Notes under the pieces: generated by a model
The model's database searches: none
What the model was told of the DNA's origin: nothing
Seen by the model: the letters and a program-made list of their open reading frames with translations, nothing else
Shown: positions 55,552-64,000 of the stretch, piece by piece
Layout: each line of letters begins with the position of its first letter
Position numbering within the stretch: the first letter of the stretch is position 1
Made by a program: the position numbers and the translations under genes
NCBI GenBank assembly: GCA_022825135.1
Contig: JAJDYN010000012.1
Coordinates: 124,001 to 188,000 of the forward strand
Length of the DNA stretch: 64,000 bases
DNA from: Gemmatimonadota bacterium
GTDB taxonomy: Bacteria; Gemmatimonadota; Gemmatimonadetes; Longimicrobiales; Gaopeijiaceae
Direction: 5' to 3'

Positions 55552-56190
55552 ATGAGCCTGAAGCATACCCCGACCAAGATCGTGTGCGTAGGAAAGAACT
55601 ACGCGCTCCACGCACAGGAGTTGGGCACCGACGTTCCCCCTGAGCCCATCATCTTCCTGAAGCCGGTCTCCTCCCTGCTGGCCGCCGGCGAGACAATCCG
55701 GATGCCTTCCTGGGCCGGGCGCGTGGACTTCGAGGGTGAGATCGCGCTGGTGGTGGGGAAGCGCGCCCGCCGGGTCGCGCGCGAGGACGCATGGGACGTG
55801 GTCGATGCCATCGTGCCGCTGAACGACGTGACCGCGCGCGATCTGCAGCGCAGGGACGGACAGTGGACCCGCGCCAAGAGCTTCGACACCTTCTGCCCGG
55901 TGGGCGAACCGGTCCCGGTGGCCGATGTGGATGTCGGGGAGCTGGAGGTGATCACGCGTGTAAACGGCGAGGTGCGCCAGCACGCCCATGTGAACACGAT
56001 GGTGTTCCCGATCCCCGAGTTGGTCCGCTTCATCACTGCCGTGATGACCCTCGAGCCGGGAGACCTGATCGCGACCGGCACGCCCGACGGCATCGGCCCG
56101 CTCGCGCCGGGCGACCGGGTCGAAGTCGAAATCCCGGGTGTGGGGACGGTGGCCAACCCGGTGGCGGTGGAGGAGGTCGATTCCGGCTGA
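55552..56190 (+). CDS. Fumarylacetoacetate hydrolase-family protein
   Basis: A 212-residue single-domain FAH-fold enzyme of the FAHD1 size class. Landmarks are KIVCVGKNYALHAQELG, PIIFLKPVSSLL, the metal-binding VDFEGEIALVVG (Glu pair plus a later Asp), VPLNDVTARDLQRRDGQW, KSFDTFCPVG and LIATGTPDGIGPLAPGD. FAHD1-type enzymes act as oxaloacetate tautomerases/decarboxylases or acylpyruvate hydrolases; aromatic degradation is an alternative. The substrate cannot be fixed. The last base of its stop is the first base of the next ATG. Confidence 0.93.
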   Translation: MSLKHTPTKIVCVGKNYALHAQELGTDVPPEPIIFLKPVSSLLAAGETIRMPSWAGRVDFEGEIALVVGKRARRVAREDAWDVVDAIVPLNDVTARDLQRRDGQWTRAKSFDTFCPVGEPVPVADVDVGELEVITRVNGEVRQHAHVNTMVFPIPELVRFITAVMTLEPGDLIATGTPDGIGPLAPGDRVEVEIPGVGTVANPVAVEEVDSG

Positions 56191-56992
56191 TGACGGATGC
56201 GCCCGCGGCCCGCTCGATCGCTTCCTCCGGGGCTCCCCGTTGGGTGCGCTGGGTCGCGGCAGCCATCTCCGTGGCAACCCATGCGATCGTGATTCTGATC
56301 TACCCGCATCTGAGAACCGAGACGGCGCCCCCCGTCGCGCCGCTGCCGGTCTTCGTTCCCGCGAGTCAGGACGGCATGCAGGTCGTGCAGCTCATCGAAC
56401 TCGACGAAGCGACGCCCGAGCCTGCTCCACAGCCTGAACCGGAAGTCACCCCGGCGCCCGAGGAACCGGCGCTCGCGGAGGATGCGAACCCGGCGGTAGT
56501 CGTGGCCGACGTCGAGGTCCCTGCCGGCGACCCGCGCACCGCCGCGGAGAGGTTGCGGCCCTTCATGAACAACCCCGAGGTCTGGCGCCCCATCGACCCG
56601 GAATTGCTCGACCTCACCCTGGAGGAGCGCGCTCGCTTCGAAATGGCCGCGGTCCTCGACCTCTGGATCGACTCGATCACGACCGCTGAAGCCGCGCGGG
56701 TCGCCGCGATGGACTGGACCTACACGGACGCGGACGGCGACCGCTGGGGATTTTCGCCGGGCAAGATCCACCTGGGCGACATTACCCTCCCGCTCCCCTT
56801 CCAGTTCGGCCCCAACCCATCGCGCATCAACGAGCTGCGGGAACGCGACTGGGAATGGATGGAGCTCGAACGGGGCGCGGTCGCGGCCGCCGTGGAGCAG
56901 TCCTGGAAGGATCGTGCGCGGGCAATCCGTGACCGCATGGACGCCGAGCGCGCGGCGACGCGCGGGGATTCGGTGCGCCGCCCGCCCGGGAC

Positions 56993-56996
<4 letters not shown>
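56190..56996 (+). CDS. TonB/TolA-like membrane anchor with unknown C-terminal domain
   Basis: A 268-residue protein. One N-terminal membrane segment (WVAAAISVATHAIVILIYPH) carries Ser27 and His31 in the S-x3-H spacing typical of energy-transducing TonB. A Pro/Glu/Ala-rich linker follows (about 45-105), as in TonB/TolA. The C-terminal 160 residues are helical and Trp-rich (DWTYTDADGDRWGFSPGKIH; RINELRERDWEWMELERGAV) and do not look like a TonB C-terminal domain. No ExbB/ExbD genes are in the window. It overlaps the FAH gene by 1 base and valS by 4. Confidence 0.75.
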
Positions 56997-59746
<2,750 letters not shown>

Positions 59747-59787
59747 TCCCCCCACGCGAGTCGCTCCATGGCAGGGGTCCGGAACGG

Positions 59788-61467
59788 ATGCCCCTGCGGG
59801 TGCTTGCTCTGCTCGGCGTGCTGATGGCGGGGTGTGCGCGCGAAGCCACCCCTCCCGGCGGCCCTCCCGACCGGCTTCCGCCGATCGTGATCCTGAGCGA
59901 GCCGGATACCTTCTCCACCGTGGAGCCCTTCCGTTCTCCGGTAACCCTCCGCTTCAGCGAGCGCATCAGCGAGCGACCCAGCGCGGGCACCCTGGACCAA
60001 TCGGTGGTGGTGTCGCCGGCTTCGGGCGAGGTGCGCGTGTCGCACGGCCGTGAAGGACTCACGGTGCGCGCGCTGGGCGGATTCGAAGCCGGGCACATCT
60101 ACCGCGTGACGGTGCTGCCGGTCATTCAGGACATGTTCGGCAATGCCCTTCAGGAACCCTTCGAGCTGTTTTTCTCGACCGGGCCGGAGTTTACCCCCAA
60201 TGTTGTCGCGGGCTCGGTCATCGACCGCCTTACGGGCGATCCCCTTGGCGACGCGCGGGTGGACGCGTCCGTCGCCGGAAGCGCCGTGGTGCACACCGCC
60301 GTCACCGACAGTGCGGGAATCTTCGCCCTGCGCTACCTCCCGGCGGGCGACTATGTGGTGAGCGCCTACCTCGACCGCAACCGCAACGCCCAGCCGGACT
60401 TCACCGAGCCCCAGGGAAGGCGTCCGGCCCCATTGGACGGCGGTGGGGAAGCCGCCGACACCGCAATCGTGCTCGAGGTTGCCCTGCTGGCCCGGGACAC
60501 CACCTCGGCGCGGATCGCCCGCGTCACCGTCGAGGACTCCATCAGCCTCGGCGTCTCCCTCGACGACTACCTCGATCCGGACCTCCCGCTGGACGACGTG
60601 CGCGTCGTGGTCACTTCCGACAGCGTCGACGCGCCCGGGTCGCTGGCCGTCCTCCATCCGCACGAGGCGGAAGCCTATCGGAGCGCGCTGGCCGACAGCC
60701 TTGCGCGGGAACAGGCGGTCCGGGACAGCGTGGCGCAGGCGCAGGCGGATTCGGCGGCCCGGGCGGAGGCCGCCGCCGGGGATTCCACGGCAGCAGTCGA
60801 TCCCGGGGAGCTGGCCGAGCCGGCCGAGACGGAACCCGACCCGCCGCCGGCACCGGCGGCGCAGGACACGGCACAAGCCGGGGCGGCGGAGCAGGAACGC
60901 CCCACCGCCCAGCAGACATTTGTCGTCATCCTGGACGGAGTGCTGGTCCCCGAGGTGCCCTACGAGGTCGAGATATCGAACATCACCAACATCAACGGCG
61001 TGGAGGAAGGCGGGGGAACCGTCGGCTTTACCCGTCCCGCCCCGCCGCCGCCTCCCGAAGACACCACCCGCACCGAGGCGGACAGCGTTGCCACGGATAC
61101 CATCCCGGCGGCTCCCGGCGACACGCTCCCCTCCGCCGACTCGACCGCTCGCGACACCATTCCCGCGGAGGCTGCCGTCCCCGGGGAAGCGGCGCCCGGC
61201 GACACGCTGGCCGTCCCGGCCGACTCGACCGCTCGCGACACCATTCCGCCGCCTCCGGCCGACTCTGCCGGCAGGGACACGATCCCCTCGCCAGCCGCGG
61301 ACTCCGTCCGCCTCGACACGGTATCGTCACCACCCGGGGTTTCGGTGCGCCGCGACACGGTCGCGATCCTCCCGGCCGAGGACTTGCGCCGACGCGGCAG
61401 GAGGGTCTGGATGCCGCCGGCACGGAAGCGGTTCTCCCGCGACGCCCGGTCCGGCACGGTTCAATGA
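59788..61467 (+). CDS. Ig-like-domain lipoprotein with Thr/Pro-rich repeat tail
   Basis: A 559-residue surface or periplasmic lipoprotein. ATG at 59788 gives MPLRVLALLGVLMAGC, a lipobox with Cys16. GTG at 59743, overlapping the valS stop, would add 15 residues. An SbsA/Big-5-type Ig domain comes first (VILSEPDTFSTVEPFRSPVT; LTVRALGGFEAGHIYRVTVL). A carboxypeptidase-regulatory-like domain follows (VAGSVIDRLTGDPLGDARVD; ALRYLPAGDYVVSAYLDRNR). A low-complexity Asp/Ala/Thr/Pro tail with repeated STARDTIP-type units follows, and the end is Arg-rich. No enzyme motif is present. The stop overlaps selA (ATGA). Confidence 0.82.
   Translation: MPLRVLALLGVLMAGCAREATPPGGPPDRLPPIVILSEPDTFSTVEPFRSPVTLRFSERISERPSAGTLDQSVVVSPASGEVRVSHGREGLTVRALGGFEAGHIYRVTVLPVIQDMFGNALQEPFELFFSTGPEFTPNVVAGSVIDRLTGDPLGDARVDASVAGSAVVHTAVTDSAGIFALRYLPAGDYVVSAYLDRNRNAQPDFTEPQGRRPAPLDGGGEAADTAIVLEVALLARDTTSARIARVTVEDSISLGVSLDDYLDPDLPLDDVRVVVTSDSVDAPGSLAVLHPHEAEAYRSALADSLAREQAVRDSVAQAQADSAARAEAAAGDSTAAVDPGELAEPAETEPDPPPAPAAQDTAQAGAAEQERPTAQQTFVVILDGVLVPEVPYEVEISNITNINGVEEGGGTVGFTRPAPPPPPEDTTRTEADSVATDTIPAAPGDTLPSADSTARDTIPAEAAVPGEAAPGDTLAVPADSTARDTIPPPPADSAGRDTIPSPAADSVRLDTVSSPPGVSVRRDTVAILPAEDLRRRGRRVWMPPARKRFSRDARSGTVQ
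61135..61247 (+). repeat. 29-bp exact direct repeat in the lipoprotein tail
   Basis: Identical 29-base copies at 61135-61163 and 61219-61247, 84 bp (28 codons) apart, encode ADSTARDTIP-like units. Further degenerate copies (DSAGRDTIP, DSVRLDTV) follow. The exact identity suggests recent duplication or repeat exchange. Confidence 0.8.
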
Positions 61468-62858
61468 ACGATCCGCGCCGCCACCTGCCGAGCGTCGACC
61501 GGGTGCTGGCTTCCACCGCCTTCGCCACGCTGCTCGCCGAGCATCCCCGGCAGCGCATCGTGCACCATCTGCGCTCGGCGCTGGATCATGCCAGGAAGCA
61601 ACTCGCGCGCGAAACCGGCCAACCGCCGCCGGCCATCGGCGACCTCGCCGGAGAGGTCGAGCAGGCACTTGCCCTCGACGGCATCCCGTCGCTCCGCCCG
61701 GTGATCAACGCCACCGGCGTGGTGCTCCACACCAACCTGGGCCGGGCGCCCATCGCACCCGCCGCCCGGTCCGCCATGGCTCGCGCCGCGCGCGGGTACG
61801 GCAACCTGGAGTTCGACCTGGAGCGCGGGAGCCGCGGATCGCGCTACGTGCACTGCGTGCAACTCCTGAGGGAACTCACGGGGGCCGAAGCCGCGCTCGT
61901 AGTCAACAACGCCGCCGGCGCGCTGGTGCTGGGCATGAACACCCTGGCGGCGGGGAAGGAGGTCGCGGTCTCGCGGGGAGAACTGGTGGAGATCGGAGGC
62001 GGCTTCCGCATTCCCGAAATCCTGGTCCGCAGCGGGGTCCGGCTGCGCGAGGTGGGCTCCACCAACCGCACCCGCATCGCCGACTACGAGGCAGCGCTCG
62101 AAACGGGCGAAGTTGCGGCGCTGCTCAAGGTGCACCGCTCAAACTTCCGCATCGAGGGGTTCACCGAAGAGGCCGGCGTCGCCGAGCTGGCGGAGCTGGC
62201 CGACCGCCTGGCCGTCCACTTTTTCCACGACCTGGGAACCGGGCTGATGATGGATCCCGCCGCGCTCGGCCTTCCCGGGGAAACGCGGGTGGCGGACAGC
62301 CTGGCGAGCGGTGCTCACGTGGTCGGATTCTCGGGGGACAAGCTGCTGGGCGGGCCGCAGGCGGGGATCCTCGTGGGACGGAGGGAGCCGATCGCGAGGA
62401 TGCGGCAGAACCCGCTGTGCCGCTCCCTGCGCGTCGACAAGGTGACGCTGGCGGGGCTTGAGGCGACCCTGCGGCTCTACAGGGATCCCGGCCGCGCTTT
62501 GAGGGAGATACCGGCGCTGCGCATGATCGCCGCCTCTCCGGAAGAGCTGTTCGAGCGGGCCACCCGCCTCGCCGCCGCTCTGGAGGCCCGAGGCGTGGAA
62601 GCTCGCTTGAGCCGGGGCACTTCGCTGGTGGGGGGCGGAACCTGTCCGGGGGTCGTCCTCGACACGTTTGTCGTCGAGCCCGACACCGGCGCGCGGTCCG
62701 TGTCCGGCGTCGCACGGCGCCTGAGACGCGGCGATCCGCCGGTGCTCGCGCCCGTGGACAACGATCGCCTCGGCCTCGATCCCCGCACGGTCGAACCCGA
62801 AGAGGAGTCCCTGCTCGTGGAACGGGTTGTTCGCGCGTGTCTTCCGCGCGAAGATTGA
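61464..62858 (+). CDS. selA: L-seryl-tRNA(Sec) selenium transferase
   Basis: A 464-residue PLP enzyme that converts Ser-tRNA(Sec) to Sec-tRNA(Sec), implying use of selenocysteine. Landmarks are INATGVVLHTNLGRAPI, YGNLEFDLERGSRGSRYVH, VVNNAAGALVLGMNTLA and the PLP lysine in VGFSGDKLLGGPQAGI. Length and order are normal. The ATG overlaps the lipoprotein stop. SelB, SelD and the tRNA(Sec) gene were not found in the window; the 143 bases after the gene hold no tRNA-like fold that I can see. Confidence 0.95.
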   Translation: MNDPRRHLPSVDRVLASTAFATLLAEHPRQRIVHHLRSALDHARKQLARETGQPPPAIGDLAGEVEQALALDGIPSLRPVINATGVVLHTNLGRAPIAPAARSAMARAARGYGNLEFDLERGSRGSRYVHCVQLLRELTGAEAALVVNNAAGALVLGMNTLAAGKEVAVSRGELVEIGGGFRIPEILVRSGVRLREVGSTNRTRIADYEAALETGEVAALLKVHRSNFRIEGFTEEAGVAELAELADRLAVHFFHDLGTGLMMDPAALGLPGETRVADSLASGAHVVGFSGDKLLGGPQAGILVGRREPIARMRQNPLCRSLRVDKVTLAGLEATLRLYRDPGRALREIPALRMIAASPEELFERATRLAAALEARGVEARLSRGTSLVGGGTCPGVVLDTFVVEPDTGARSVSGVARRLRRGDPPVLAPVDNDRLGLDPRTVEPEEESLLVERVVRACLPRED

Positions 62859-63001
62859 GGCGCCATTCGCGTGCCGGGCCGGAGGGCGTCGGCGCCGAAG
62901 CTGGAAGAGGTGCCGGCGGCGTACTGGAACACGGGCGCGCCAGCCGGGTTCTTCCCGTTTGACCCGTCGGCTGATGGAGTCGCATCCTCAGGAGCAAGAC
63001 C

Positions 63002-63331
63002 ATGCAGATTACCCTGACGCCTGAAGCCACCACAAAAATCAGGCAGTTTCTGGAAGACCATGATTCCCGGTCCGCCGCCGGACTGCGTGTTGCCGTGCTC
63101 CCCGGCGGTTGTTCCGGCTTCCAGTACGGCCTGAACATCGAAGAGGCGCCCGAGGACGACGACGAAGTGCTGGAGCTGGATGACTTCCGGGTTTTCGTGG
63201 ACCCCTTCAGCGCCCAGTATCTCGAGGGCGTGCAGATCGACTATGTGTCCAGCATGATGGGACAGGGCTTCAGCTTCACCAATCCCCAGGCCTCGGGCGG
63301 ATGCGGCTGCGGAAGCTCCTTCACGGTCTGA
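63002..63331 (+). CDS. A-type Fe-S cluster carrier (IscA/ErpA/HesB family)
   Basis: A 109-residue protein that carries or delivers iron-sulfur clusters. The three cluster ligands are Cys37 (PGGCSGFQYG), Cys101 and Cys103 (SGGCGCGSSF). The N-terminal LTPEATTKIRQFLED and VDPFSAQYLEGVQIDYV stretches are typical. ErpA and IscA cannot be told apart without a tree. GGAGC lies 11 bases upstream. It is followed 58 bases later by an MBL-fold gene. Confidence 0.93.
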   Translation: MQITLTPEATTKIRQFLEDHDSRSAAGLRVAVLPGGCSGFQYGLNIEEAPEDDDEVLELDDFRVFVDPFSAQYLEGVQIDYVSSMMGQGFSFTNPQASGGCGCGSSFTV

Positions 63332-63389
63332 CCCCGTTCCCGGTCCGAGCGGACCGTCCCACGACCCTCGCGGCGGACACATCACGCAG

Positions 63390-64000
63390 GTGATCCGCCT
63401 ACGGACCTTCACCGGCGCGGACGGCTTCCAGCAGAACGCGTGGCTGGCGATCTGCGATGCAACCCGCGAGACGCTGGTCATCGACCCCGGCGCAGGGGCG
63501 CCCGACATGTGCCGCGCGATCGAAGCGGACCAGCTGGCCGTCAAGGCAGTCATCCTGACCCACGCCCACCTGGACCATGTCGAAGGGGTGCCCGACATCC
63601 GCACCGTCACGGATGCCCCGATCTTCCTCCATCCCGCCGACGCCTTCCTCTATCGAGCCGCGACCGCACAGGCGGCCGCCTTCGGGGTGCACGCGCCACG
63701 GCTGCCCGCCGTCGACAAGGAGCTTGCCCACGGGGACGAACTCGGCTTCGGGAGGTGCGCGTTTCACGTGCGCCACGCGCCCGGTCACTCCCCCGGTCAC
63801 GTCATGCTGGTCAACGAAGACGAGCGGATCGCCGTGGTGGCCGACGTCGTGTTCGCCGGTTCGATCGGACGCACGGACCTGCCGGGCGGAGACATGCAGC
63901 AGTTGCTGCAATCGATCCGCGAGCAGGTGCTGACGCTCCCCGACGACACCCGTCTGTTCACCGGACACGGCCCCGAAACCACGGTGGGATGGGAGCGGCG
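63390..64000 (+). CDS. MBL-fold metallohydrolase (glyoxalase II-like), 3'-truncated by the window edge
   Basis: At least 203 residues of a metallo-beta-lactamase-fold hydrolase with no stop before the window ends. The metal motif THAHLDH is complete (His58, His60, Asp62, His63). Later ligands are in APGHSPGHVML, VVADVVFAGSIGRTDLPGGD and TGHGPETTVG. The IGRTDLPGGD and TGHGPETT stretches are typical of the small glyoxalase II/YcbL-like group. GTG at 63390 is the only start seen with proper family spacing. The substrate is unknown. Confidence 0.9.
   Translation, partial: MIRLRTFTGADGFQQNAWLAICDATRETLVIDPGAGAPDMCRAIEADQLAVKAVILTHAHLDHVEGVPDIRTVTDAPIFLHPADAFLYRAATAQAAAFGVHAPRLPAVDKELAHGDELGFGRCAFHVRHAPGHSPGHVMLVNEDERIAVVADVVFAGSIGRTDLPGGDMQQLLQSIREQVLTLPDDTRLFTGHGPETTVGWER

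Noticed and set aside
61135-61290. Repeats considered as a CRISPR-like or mobile repeat array
   Set aside because: The repeats are in frame, encode ADSTARDTIP-type units and lie inside a continuous lipoprotein gene.
62859-63001. Search for a tRNA(Sec) gene after selA
   Set aside because: No acceptor stem, T-loop or TCA anticodon arrangement could be found on either strand.

Overview
The window is a 64 kb stretch of high-GC bacterial chromosome. It is densely coding: about 50 genes, nearly all on the + strand, many joined by ATGA or GTGA stop/start overlaps, with frequent GTG starts. No rRNA or tRNA gene, CRISPR array, prophage or insertion sequence was seen. The content is that of a diderm with peptidoglycan: mreBCD-mrdA-rodA, murA, many Cys-anchored lipoprotein candidates and a TonB-like membrane anchor. 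The gene style suggests a Gemmatimonadota lineage: DUF4159/DUF4175 envelope genes, secreted proteins rich in Asp-Thr-Ile-Pro-type repeats, and an exported protein of the kind often mislabelled 'asparagine synthetase B'. That assignment is inference from memory of such genomes, not from a search.

Layout. 1-7.9 kb: the end of serS, an orphan histidine kinase, pcrA, then gatC-gatA-gatB. 7.9-10.6 kb: a minus-strand membrane coiled-coil protein, then murA (whose catalytic Cys is Asp) and a small helical protein. 10.6-18.3 kb: nusA-infB-DUF503-rbfA-truB-ribF-carbinolamine dehydratase, preceded by a promoter and an intrinsic terminator that looks like an attenuator. 18.3-23.3 kb: rpsO (structured leader), pnp, an M16 peptidase and alanine dehydrogenase. 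23.4-29.2 kb: the rod-shape operon mreB-mreC-mreD-mrdA-rodA, with its putative promoter enclosed by a 12-bp inverted repeat. 29.2-37.8 kb: accD, folC, hisS, two small envelope proteins, proS, lysA, guaA. 37.8-40.2 kb (minus strand): an OPT-family transporter and a small lipoprotein. 40.3-44.5 kb: clpB behind two identical 19-bp operator-like palindromes, a lipoprotein, methylmalonyl-CoA epimerase (minus) and thioredoxin. 44.5-55.1 kb: rsmI, then a run of envelope genes (DUF4159, DUF4175, exported repeat protein, exported GATase1-like protein), then a JAMM-domain/DinG helicase fusion. 55.2-64 kb: a small membrane protein, an FAH-family enzyme, a TonB-like anchor protein, valS, an Ig-like lipoprotein, selA, an A-type Fe-S carrier and the start of an MBL-fold hydrolase.

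Themes. Most genes serve translation (five aminoacyl-tRNA synthetases, GatCAB, IF2, RbfA, TruB, S15, RsmI), RNA turnover, wall growth and core metabolism. The least described parts are the 45.4-55.1 kb envelope/helicase block, the TonB-like protein at 56.2 kb, and several cis-regulatory structures: the nusA and rpsO leaders, the mreB inverted repeat and the clpB operators. All domain assignments come from reading motifs by eye.
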